DNA of 64,000 nucleotides from UMGS1590 sp963558655 (GTDB lineage: Bacteria; Bacillota; Peptococcia; Peptococcales; Peptococcaceae): assembly GCA_963558655.1 (NCBI GenBank), contig CAUWHJ010000015.1, positions 1-64,000 of the forward strand, in the 5' to 3' direction. The notes under the pieces were generated by a model. The model ran no database searches, was not told the origin of the DNA, and was given only the letters and a program-made list of their open reading frames with translations. Positions 33,945 to 40,648 of this stretch are shown one piece after another. The position numbers were made by a program, and so were the translations under genes. Every line of letters starts with the position of its first letter. Within the stretch, counting starts at the first letter, position 1.

Positions 33945-34517
33945 TTACTGGTATTTTTCAATCATGTCAAGTAAAAATGCGCGCAGACGGGTGACGCGTT
34001 CATTGGCGCTGAGTTTTTGATCGAGTAAAATGCCGAGCTGTCCGTAGACAAAAAACGAAGCAGCGGTGTCTGGGTCTGCAAGACGAATCTCACCGCGTGC
34101 AGATGCATGATGCAGAAAGTCAGCTACGATGGGTTGCAATTTAGCACAGATTTTCAGCGAAAGTTGCCAGTGGAATTTGGCATTTCCACTATGGTGATAG
34201 AATTTTTGTGCGTAGCTGTCGTCGTTTTCCGTTTCCAGGAAAGAGGGGGCCGTGGCGATCAGTTCTGTTAAAGTCATATCCGGTTGCATATTGGCACAAA
34301 GCCGTTTGACTTGAAGCTCGGCATATTGATCAAGCGCAGTATCAAACAGTGCTTCTTTAGATGGAAAATAACGGTAGCATAAACCTTGGGCGACGTGCAT
34401 TTCACGGGCAATGTCGGAAATAGAGGTTTTTTCGTAGCCTTTCTCGTAAAAAACTCGCATAGCAGTATCTATAATTTCTTGTCGTCGTTCTTCAGGCGGT
34501 TTCGTGATGCGTGTCAT
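33945..34517 (-). CDS. TetR-family repressor of the MATE gene
   Basis: 190 residues from the ATG at 34517 (AGAGGTGA upstream; the frame upstream of this lacks a site). The N-terminal HTH is RRQEIIDTAMRVFYEKGYEK followed by TSISDIAREMHVAQGLCYRYFPSKEAL; the rest is a helical ligand domain. The promoter is near consensus (TTGACT, 17 bp, TATACT) with an operator palindrome overlapping the -35. Expected to repress itself and the MATE exporter until an inducing compound binds. Confidence 0.88.
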   Translation of the reverse strand: MTRITKPPEERRQEIIDTAMRVFYEKGYEKTSISDIAREMHVAQGLCYRYFPSKEALFDTALDQYAELQVKRLCANMQPDMTLTELIATAPSFLETENDDSYAQKFYHHSGNAKFHWQLSLKICAKLQPIVADFLHHASARGEIRLADPDTAASFFVYGQLGILLDQKLSANERVTRLRAFLLDMIEKYQ

Positions 34518-34543
34518 GATTGTCACCTCTTTTCTTGGCTCTG

Positions 34544-34587
34544 AGTATAGCACTAGCCATGGCAAAAGTCAATGAATAATATTCATT
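34544..34587 (-). promoter_or_regulatory. TetR promoter with operator
   Basis: Minus strand TTGACT (34567-34572), 17 bp, TATACT (34544-34549). The palindrome AATGAATAATATTCATT (34571-34587) overlaps the -35 edge and matches the operator before the MATE gene. Confidence 0.75.
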
Positions 34588-34598
34588 CAATGCCCTGC

Positions 34599-34640
34599 AA
34601 AAAAATAACCGCCCGTTTCGCTTGTTTGCGAAGCGGGCGG
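34599..34640 (-). terminator. terminator after the MarR gene
   Basis: Minus strand: CCGCCCGCTTCG / CGAAACGGGCGG stem exiting into T7. Confidence 0.8.
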
Positions 34641-34646
34641 CATTGT

Positions 34647-35090
34647 TTAGTGGGCGTCGTTGAGATTATTCAGGAGCTTTGTCAAAAGTTGCTGCAAGGT
34701 TGCGCTTTCTTCTTCGGAAAGCCCCATCTTTTGCGCGGCTTTTTGTGGTAAGTGGGCGGCTTTGTCTTTGAGTTTGTAGCCTTCGTCGGTGATGGTGATG
34801 ATGAGGTGACGGCCGTCAAGTTGCCCACGGCTGCGGCGCAGGTAGCCTTTTTGCTCGAGGGCTTTGAGCACAGGTGTTAAGGTGCCACTGTCGAGATAAA
34901 GCAGGCGGCCCATGACTTTGCTGTTGGTTTGGCCAAATTCCCACAGTACGGTCATGGCAAGGTACTGGGTGTATGTCAGGTTCAACTGTTCCAGGAGTGG
35001 TTTGTAGGCACGAATAAGCTCTTTGGAGCAGGCGTAGAGTGAAAAACTGAGCTGCTTTTCCAGTTTCAGTGTGTCTTTTTGTTCATGCAT
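34647..35090 (-). CDS. MarR/OhrR-type regulator
   Basis: 147 residues; GGAGG 8 bases before the ATG. Winged-helix MarR protein with YTQYLAMTVLWEFGQTNSKV, YLDSGTLTPVLKALEQKGYL and wing GQLDGRHLIITITDEG. A Cys at position 21 (SLYACSKE) aligns with the peroxide-sensing cysteine of OhrR repressors, and LDSGTLTPVLK is characteristic of that branch. OhrR normally represses ohr, which is absent here; the divergent neighbour is a broken small membrane protein. Promoter: minus-strand TTGAAA, 17 bp, TACAAT (35130-35158). Confidence 0.82.
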   Translation of the reverse strand: MHEQKDTLKLEKQLSFSLYACSKELIRAYKPLLEQLNLTYTQYLAMTVLWEFGQTNSKVMGRLLYLDSGTLTPVLKALEQKGYLRRSRGQLDGRHLIITITDEGYKLKDKAAHLPQKAAQKMGLSEEESATLQQLLTKLLNNLNDAH

Positions 35091-35129
35091 GGCACTGACC
35101 TCCGTTTGTTAAGAATTTGTGCATAAGGC

Positions 35130-35158
35130 ATTGTACGCTCTCAATTTGCAGATTTCAA
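35130..35158 (-). promoter_or_regulatory. promoter of the MarR/OhrR gene
   Basis: Minus strand TTGAAA, 17 bp, TACAAT; 40 bases upstream of the start codon. Confidence 0.6.
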
Positions 35159-35195
35159 GCTCTCGACTTGTCTTTTTGCAATTCTTTGGCTGGGC

Positions 35196-35224
35196 TTGTG
35201 GCGGTGGTGATGAATGGGTATAAT
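35196..35224 (+). promoter_or_regulatory. promoter of the frameshifted membrane protein
   Basis: TTGTGG, 17 bp, TATAAT at 35219-35224, 38 bases before the ATG. Confidence 0.55.
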
Positions 35225-35261
35225 AAGAAGTATAAAATTGATAGAGAAGGAGGTGTGAAAG

Positions 35262-35487
35262 ATGGTGAATCTTTTTGATACCGCTGATGCCTGGTTGGCA
35301 AAAAAGCACTTGGAAAGACCTGGCATTGGTGAAGTTTTGCCTGTTCTTTATGGGGATTCTTGTGGCATTGCGTTTGCCAAAACGCACGGCGCCAAAGGTA
35401 CGCAAATGGGCGCGCTGGGGTTTTGTGCTGACGTATGTGCCGCTGATGGCGAAGTATGCGTATGTTGTGAAAAAAATGCCACGCTGA
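35262..35487 (+). pseudogene. small two-helix membrane protein with a +1 frameshift
   Basis: The ATG at 35262 has a good ribosome site (GGAGG, 8 bases) and encodes MVNLFDTADAWLAKK. The recognisable remainder lies in the next frame: STWKDLALVKFCLFFMGILV, then RWGFVLTYVPLMAKYAYVVK, ending at TGA 35485-35487. Joined, they give a 74-residue protein of a small Bacillota membrane family (often labelled permease) with N-terminal ADAYLKKS-WKDLALLKFC and C-terminal TYIPLMAK. The junction is a run of six A at about 35299-35304; five would restore the frame (A-K-S-T-W). In the first frame the ORF runs on to 35534 as Cys-rich sequence with no family resemblance. Either a real frameshift or a homopolymer sequencing error. 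Confidence 0.7.
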
Positions 35488-35541
35488 TGACTGCGGCAGG
35501 TGCAGTTGCCGGCTTTATTGGCGAAGAACGTTGAATATGAG

Positions 35542-35577
35542 AGCGTGTGCGGTTGAGAAAATCGCACACGCTTTATA
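35542..35577 (+). terminator. terminator after the frameshifted gene
   Basis: AGCGTGTGCG / CGCACACGCT stem followed by TTATAG. Confidence 0.65.
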
Positions 35578-35690
35578 GTTTGCGGAAAATGTGTCTTTGT
35601 CATAGCATTGGTTTGCGGATTGTGCTATGATTATGTCGGCTGGCGTGGTTTTGGCTGGTCACTTTTCAATGAAGAAAGGAATGAACCCCA

Positions 35691-36794
35691 TTGCAAGGGT
35701 ATCAAAAGAAAGAACGGTTCATTGTCAACGTCATTTTCTATTTCATTATTGCAGGTTTGGTGTTTGCGGTGAGCAAATATCTGCTGCCGGTGCTGGCGCC
35801 GTTTTTGGTGGCTCTGGTGGTGACGATGGTGTTAAACCCGCTGATTCGTTTTGTTGGCAAGCATGAACCACGTTTACGCAAACCGTTTGCGATTTTGTTG
35901 TGTGCTGCGTTTTACATTATTCTAGCCTATCTATTGCTTAACTTTGGCTGGCAGCTTACACAGAAGGTGGGCGATTTGATTGCACGCATTCCGGCGCTCT
36001 TTGAAACGCAGATTGCGCCAGCCTTGTGGATGCTGTATGATCGTATTCAGGATTTAGCCACGCAGGTTGACCCAGGTTTGGCGCAGGAAATTGACGCCAT
36101 CTTTAATGAAACCATGCAAAATATGCGTGTGTATATCACGGAATTTTCCATGCAGGCAGTAGGGCTTCTTACCGGCACCTTGACAGCACTGCCGGGGCTT
36201 TTCCTGAGCGTGTTGATTACCATTATTTCTACCTTCTTTATGATTACGGACTTTGATTTTCTGCTTCGGCAGGCATTTAAGTTGATTCCGTCGGGTCGTC
36301 GTGATGCGGCGCAAACCACTGTGGTTTATGCCAAAAACATCCTTGTTAAATATATCAAGTCCTACTCGCTGATTTTCTCAATCACGTTTATCGAGCTGTC
36401 GGTTGGGTTTACTATTCTGCACATTCCTAATTCAGTGCTCATAGGTTTTTTGGTGGCCATCTTTGACATTCTTCCGGTTCTTGGTACCGGTGGCATTCTC
36501 ATTCCGTGGGCCATTATTGTGGCCATTTTGGGCAACGGGGGGCTGGCTTTTGGGCTGATTTTCCTCTACGTCTTTATTTTGGTGGTGCGTAACATCATCG
36601 AGCCGCGTATTGTGGGCAAACAAATTGGCCTGCATCCGCTGGTGACGCTGGTGGGAATGTTCATTGGTCTCAAGCTTTTTGGTGTCATTGGGCTGTTCGG
36701 TATTCCGATTGCCCTGTCCATTTTGGTCAATATGGATCGTGCTGGCGTGGTGCACATTTTTCCTCGAGATGAAGAAGAGGTGTCAACTGTTTAA
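35691..36794 (+). CDS. AI-2E-family transporter (YtvI-like)
   Basis: 367 residues from the TTG at 35691; AAAGGAATG lies upstream at a slightly long distance and no better start exists before the first helix. About seven to eight membrane helices in the PF01594 layout: two N-terminal helices (YFIIAGLVFAVSKYLLPVLA), a soluble amphipathic stretch (about 95-150), and the conserved C-terminal IPNSVLIGFLVAIFDILPVLG with PRIVGKQIGLHPLVTLVGMF. The family includes the AI-2 exporter TqsA, sporulation membrane protein YtvI and Na+/H+-linked members; length and pattern are closest to YtvI, but sporulation cannot be inferred from this alone. Confidence 0.82.
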   Translation: MQGYQKKERFIVNVIFYFIIAGLVFAVSKYLLPVLAPFLVALVVTMVLNPLIRFVGKHEPRLRKPFAILLCAAFYIILAYLLLNFGWQLTQKVGDLIARIPALFETQIAPALWMLYDRIQDLATQVDPGLAQEIDAIFNETMQNMRVYITEFSMQAVGLLTGTLTALPGLFLSVLITIISTFFMITDFDFLLRQAFKLIPSGRRDAAQTTVVYAKNILVKYIKSYSLIFSITFIELSVGFTILHIPNSVLIGFLVAIFDILPVLGTGGILIPWAIIVAILGNGGLAFGLIFLYVFILVVRNIIEPRIVGKQIGLHPLVTLVGMFIGLKLFGVIGLFGIPIALSILVNMDRAGVVHIFPRDEEEVSTV

Positions 36795-36803
36795 TGTTTA
36801 CAG

Positions 36804-36834
36804 AATGCAGTCGGATAACCGGCTGCATTTTTTT
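36804..36834 (+). terminator. terminator after the AI-2E-family gene
   Basis: AATGCAG(T)CGG / CCGGCTGCATT stem then T7. Confidence 0.75.
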
Positions 36835-36848
36835 GAAGGGCGGATTTT

Positions 36849-37565
36849 ATGCGTATAACCGATGTTTTTATTGATTTAGACAACACCATTCTCGATTTCT
36901 ACGCTGCCGAAGAAGCGGTGCTTGGGCGTGCTCTGGCAGCCTGCGGCATTGCACCAACGCCGGAAACATTGGCGCTTTATGCGCGCATCAATCTGGCACA
37001 GTGGCAGCTTCTGGAAGAAGGAAAAGTTCACATTGAGGAGATTGGCGAGCGGCGGTTTGCGCTGCTTTGCGAGGCTTTGAGTGTGCAGGTGGAAGCTCAC
37101 CATCTGGCGCAGACCTACGAAACCATGCTGGGCGCCACCTGCTATTTTATGCCTGGCGCACAGGCGATGCTTGACGCACTCCGCCCGCATTACAGGCTCT
37201 ATCTTGTCACCAATGGCATGGCGAACGTGCAGTATGCACGCATTGAAACCGCTGGCCTTGCATCGTATTTTGACGCCCTGTTTATTTCCAGCGACTTGGG
37301 CGCTGTGAAACCGCAGCAGGCATTCTTTGACGCCTGCTTTGCACAGATTGACGACTTTGCGAAAGAACGTTGTGTCATTTTGGGCGATGGCTTAAACTCG
37401 GATATAAAAGGCGGGATTCAGGCGGGCATTGCCACGATATGGTATCATCCGCAAGGCGTGGTCAATCAATCGCCATGGCAGCCTGATGCGGAAGTGAGCG
37501 ATCTGGCCCAGGTGCCACAACTGCTTGCACACTGGGGCGAAGAGCGTGATGGGCGTTATACATAA
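36849..37565 (+). CDS. HAD-family noncanonical pyrimidine nucleotidase (YjjG-like)
   Basis: 238 residues. HAD motifs: I, FIDLDNTILDF (Asp9 nucleophile, Asp11 acid/base); II, LVTNGMANVQ; III, Lys in LGAVKPQQAFF; IV, ILGDGLNSDIKGG. A helical C1 cap (about 20-90) fits the YjjG/YfnB group, 5'-nucleotidases that remove damaged or non-canonical pyrimidine nucleotides. The gene starts 15 bases after a terminator; AAGGGCGGA supplies the ribosome site. Confidence 0.82.
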   Translation: MRITDVFIDLDNTILDFYAAEEAVLGRALAACGIAPTPETLALYARINLAQWQLLEEGKVHIEEIGERRFALLCEALSVQVEAHHLAQTYETMLGATCYFMPGAQAMLDALRPHYRLYLVTNGMANVQYARIETAGLASYFDALFISSDLGAVKPQQAFFDACFAQIDDFAKERCVILGDGLNSDIKGGIQAGIATIWYHPQGVVNQSPWQPDAEVSDLAQVPQLLAHWGEERDGRYT

Positions 37566-37606
37566 AACAAACCAGAAATTGACAGCAAATTTATTATAAA
37601 ATAAAC

Positions 37607-37686
37607 TTGACAAGTAAGGTCATGTATCGTATAATAAAATCATCAAGAGCAAAGCTCTTGAGAGATATTCAAAATTTGCGTATAAT
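37607..37686 (+). promoter_or_regulatory. tandem promoters of the reverse rubrerythrin gene
   Basis: P1: TTGACA (37607-37612), 17 bp, TATAAT (37630-37635), a perfect consensus. P2: TTGAGA (37658-37663), 17 bp, TATAAT (37681-37686). A hairpin TCAAGAGC/GCTCTTGA (37643-37661) lies between them and overlaps the P2 -35. This predicts very high expression. Confidence 0.8.
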
Positions 37687-37758
37687 AATAGATGTAAATC
37701 ATGTAGATGTTTATGTTTGATGATGTAAATTTTTTTAGAGAATAGGAGATTGATAATT

Positions 37759-38301
37759 ATGGCAAAATGGGTTTGCAGCGTATGCGGTTATGTTTATGAA
37801 GGCGAAGCAGCACCAGAACAGTGCCCACAGTGCAAGGCACCAGCAGAAAAATTTGTTAAGCAGGAAGGCGAAATGAGCTGGGCTGCTGAACACGTTGTTG
37901 GCGTTGCTGCTGATGTTCCAGCAGACATTCGTGCTGATCTTGAAGCCAACTTCACTGGCGAATGCACCGAAGTTGGTATGTACCTCGCTATGGCACGCGT
38001 GGCTCATCGTGAAGGTTATCCAGAAATCGGCCTTTACTGGGAAAAAGCTGCTTGGGAAGAAGCTGAACACGCTGCGAAGTTTGCTGAACTTCTTGGTGAT
38101 GTTGTTACCGCTTCCACCAAGAAAAATCTGGAAATGCGCGTAGAAGCTGAAAACGGTGCTACCGCTGGTAAGACCGATCTCGCTAAACGTGCAAAAGCAC
38201 TGAACCTTGACGCTGTTCATGACACCGTTCATGAAATGGCACGCGACGAAGCACGTCACGGTAAAGCATTCAAGGGTCTGCTCGAAAGATATTTCGGCTA
38301 A
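37759..38301 (+). CDS. reverse rubrerythrin (NADH peroxidase type)
   Basis: 180 residues from the ATG at 37759 (AGGAG 10 bases upstream). Residues 1-35 are a rubredoxin-type domain with CSVCG and CPQCK holding one iron; residues about 40-180 are a four-helix ferritin-like domain with the diiron ligands in GECTEVGMYL, WEEAEHA and ARDEARHGKAF. The rubredoxin domain sits at the N-terminus, the opposite order of classical rubrerythrin, as in the clostridial revRbr proteins that reduce H2O2 and O2 with NADH electrons. Two near-consensus promoters drive it. A remnant of a ferritin gene lies just downstream. Confidence 0.92.
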   Translation: MAKWVCSVCGYVYEGEAAPEQCPQCKAPAEKFVKQEGEMSWAAEHVVGVAADVPADIRADLEANFTGECTEVGMYLAMARVAHREGYPEIGLYWEKAAWEEAEHAAKFAELLGDVVTASTKKNLEMRVEAENGATAGKTDLAKRAKALNLDAVHDTVHEMARDEARHGKAFKGLLERYFG

Positions 38302-38313
38302 TTTGCTCTGTTC

Positions 38314-38341
38314 AAGGCAGGAGGAAACTCCTGCCTTTTTT
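38314..38341 (+). terminator. terminator after reverse rubrerythrin
   Basis: AAGGCAGGAG / CTCCTGCCTT stem with an AAA centre, then T6. Confidence 0.88.
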
Positions 38342-38417
38342 GTATGGTCTGAAAAAATTGCGACCGCAAAATATCAGAAACATCAGGCAAGGAAACGCTT
38401 TTATGAATCGGCACGTG

Positions 38418-38580
38418 GCAGCTGACTATGAACGCTATGTCATCGAACTGATTAACTTAATAACATCTATGATGCTGCATATAGTAGCAAAGATTTTCGC
38501 ACCATGCAGTTTCTGGATTGGTTTGCAAAGGAACGAATAAGGCGAAGAAAAAAGAACATCGACAGTCTCATTTTACGGAA
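38418..38580 (+). pseudogene. ferritin gene remnant (C-terminal part only)
   Basis: Fragments of a bacterial ferritin C-terminus remain in two frames: VAADYERYVIELIN (about 38415-38456), then after a small indel near 38457 NIYDAAYSSKDFRTMQFLDW-FAKE (about 38460-38534), then KKNIDSLILR. Ferritins of anaerobic Bacillota end in this way (E-Y-V-x-LINNIYDAA...FRTMQFLDWFVKEQ-EEEKNA). One frame has TAA where a Gln is expected, the N-terminal three quarters are missing, and there is no ribosome site at a sensible start. Clearly decayed. Confidence 0.7.
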
Positions 38581-38749
38581 AAATCAAAAGGATTGACACC
38601 TGTTGAATACAGATGCCAATCCTTAGTAAAACAAACTATTTAAATTTCATAGTGTCCAACTTTTGGGGAATAGCTTTGATGTAATACCAAAACTGGGTTT
38701 TCTACAGTTAGCCGCTTGCTTGAAGCAAGCGGTTCTTTTTTTGTAAATG
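38581..38749. other. gene-free spacer with an inverted repeat
   Basis: Between the ferritin remnant and the ABC exporter lies AAGGATTG / CAATCCTT (about 38588-38623) with an inner CTGTTGAATACAG hairpin, then AT-rich sequence. No ORF or promoter is convincing. Confidence 0.5.
38712..38742 (+). terminator. orphan plus-strand terminator
   Basis: CCGCTTGCTTGAAGCAAGCGG, a perfect stem, followed by TTC and T7. The only plus-strand gene upstream is the decayed ferritin, so this was probably its terminator. Confidence 0.7.
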
Positions 38750-40648
38750 TTATTCACCAATTTTGCCGCCGGTATAGAGTTGCCAGTAGCGGCCGTGTTC
38801 ACTGATGAGTTCGTCGTGGCTGCCGCGTTCGATGATGCGGCCGCCTTCGAGCACCATAATGCAGTCGGCATTTTTGACGGTGGAGAGGCGGTGGGCGATG
38901 ACGAAGGTGGTGCGTCCTTGCATGAGGGCGTCCATGCCTTGTTGTACGAGGGCTTCGGTGCGTGTGTCGATGGAGGAGGTGGCTTCATCTAAGATGAGCA
39001 CCGGTGGATCGCAAACGGCGGCACGGGCGATGGCGAGAAGCTGGCGCTGGCCTTGGCTTAATCCGTCGCCATCTGCGGTGAGCATGGTGTTGTAGCCATC
39101 TGGTAAGCGGCGAATGAAGCCGTCGGCATTGGCTAATTTGGCGGCTGCGATACATTCGTCGTCGGTGGCGTCGAGACGGCCATAGCGGATGTTTTCCATG
39201 ACTGTGCCGGTGAATAGGTGGGTGTCCTGGAGGACGATGCCTAAAGAGCGGCGCAGATCTGCCTTGCGGATGCGGTTGATGTTGACACCGTCGTAACGAA
39301 TTTTTCCGTCGTTGGTATCGTAGAAGCGGTTGATAAGGTTGGTGATGGTTGTTTTGCCAGCGCCGGTGGAGCCGACAAAGGCGATTTTCTGCCCCGGTGT
39401 GGCGTAGAGTTTGATTTCATGAAGCACAATTTTTTCTGGTGTATAACCGAAATCAACATTGTCGAAGGTGATGTCGCCATTAAGCGGTTCATAGCGGGTG
39501 CTGCCATCGTCTTGCGGCACTTTCCAGGCCCATTTGCCGGTGCGTTCTGTGCATTCGCTGAGACGATCGTCTGTGTCCTCATGCACGTTGACAAGGGTTA
39601 CATTGCCCTGGTCTTCTTCAACGGGTTCGTCCATGAGTTTGAAAATACGTTCAGCGCCGGCCATGGCCATGGCGATGCTGTTCATCTGTTGGCTGATCTG
39701 GCTCACTGGCATGGTGGCGTTTTTATTAAGCGTTAAAAAGCTTACGAGAGTGCCTAAGGTGAGGCCCCAATAGCCGCTGAGCGCAAAGATGGCACCGACG
39801 ATGGCACAAAGTACGTAGCTGATGTTGCCGATGTTGGCGTTCACTGGCATGGTGATGTTGGCGAAGGTGTTGGCTTTGTCGGCACTTTCGCGCAGGTGTT
39901 GGTTAAGGGCGCGGAACCCTTCCAGAGCGGCGTCTTCATGGCAGAACACTTTGACCACTTTTTGTCCATTCATCATTTCTTCGATATAGCCGTTGACAGC
40001 GCCCAGGTCACGTTGTTGCTGACCAAAATAGGCAGCCGAGCGGGTGGCAATTTTCGTTGTTACGAAAAGCATAACACCGACCATTGCCAGGGTGAGTAAG
40101 GTCAGTGGCACATCCAGCACGAGCATGCTGATGAAGGTGGTCGCAATGGTGACACAGGAGTTGATGAATTGCGGAATACCCTGGCTGATGAGCTGGCGCA
40201 GGGTGTCCACATCGTTGGTGTAGACGCTCATGATGTCGCCGTGGGCGTGGGTATCAAAGTAGCGAATTGGCAGCGCTTCCATGTGACGGAAAAGGCTGAT
40301 GCGTAAATTACGCAGTGTGCCCTGGCTAATGTTGACCATGATGCGTGTGTAACCATAAGCGCAGAGGATACCAATGGCGTAGGTGGCAGCCACCGAAAGA
40401 AGCGCACCTGCCAAGGCTGAATAATCAGGATTGGCAGATTGTGTCAGCGGCAGAATATAATCGTCGATGAGGCGCTGCATAAAGAGTGTCCCGCGCAATG
40501 TGGCAAGCACAGAACCGAAGATGCAGACAACCACCATAATAAATGGCAGTTTGTAGTGGTGCATCATGGTGGCGAGCACGCGTTTCATCGCAGCCAGCTG
40601 TTGGCGTGGAGTGAGAGTAGGTTTGGCATACATGTGTCGTGGACTCAT
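38750..40648 (-). CDS. heterodimeric ABC exporter, consensus-site subunit
   Basis: 632 residues: six-helix transmembrane domain (about 25-330), a linker with an acidic insert (about 365-400), then the nucleotide-binding domain. Walker A GSTGAGKTTITNL, Q-loop VLQDTHLFTG, signature LSQGQRQLLAIARA, Walker B VLILDEATSSIDTR, H-loop VIAHRLSTV. All catalytic residues are canonical, and the signature has Q in place of the second G (LSQGQ). The start overlaps the upstream subunit gene by ATGA. Together they resemble BmrCD/LmrCD/YfiBC multidrug exporters. Confidence 0.9.
   Translation of the reverse strand: MSPRHMYAKPTLTPRQQLAAMKRVLATMMHHYKLPFIMVVVCIFGSVLATLRGTLFMQRLIDDYILPLTQSANPDYSALAGALLSVAATYAIGILCAYGYTRIMVNISQGTLRNLRISLFRHMEALPIRYFDTHAHGDIMSVYTNDVDTLRQLISQGIPQFINSCVTIATTFISMLVLDVPLTLLTLAMVGVMLFVTTKIATRSAAYFGQQQRDLGAVNGYIEEMMNGQKVVKVFCHEDAALEGFRALNQHLRESADKANTFANITMPVNANIGNISYVLCAIVGAIFALSGYWGLTLGTLVSFLTLNKNATMPVSQISQQMNSIAMAMAGAERIFKLMDEPVEEDQGNVTLVNVHEDTDDRLSECTERTGKWAWKVPQDDGSTRYEPLNGDITFDNVDFGYTPEKIVLHEIKLYATPGQKIAFVGSTGAGKTTITNLINRFYDTNDGKIRYDGVNINRIRKADLRRSLGIVLQDTHLFTGTVMENIRYGRLDATDDECIAAAKLANADGFIRRLPDGYNTMLTADGDGLSQGQRQLLAIARAAVCDPPVLILDEATSSIDTRTEALVQQGMDALMQGRTTFVIAHRLSTVKNADCIMVLEGGRIIERGSHDELISEHGRYWQLYTGGKIGE

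Noticed and set aside
35299..35305. A AAAA AG heptamer as a programmed -1 frameshift site
   Set aside because: The second half of the protein lies in the +1 frame relative to the start, so a -1 slip leads to the wrong frame.
35262..35534. Cys-rich 90-residue protein read in the first frame
   Set aside because: The Cys-rich tail is explained by reading a known small membrane protein out of frame; family similarity lies in the other frame.
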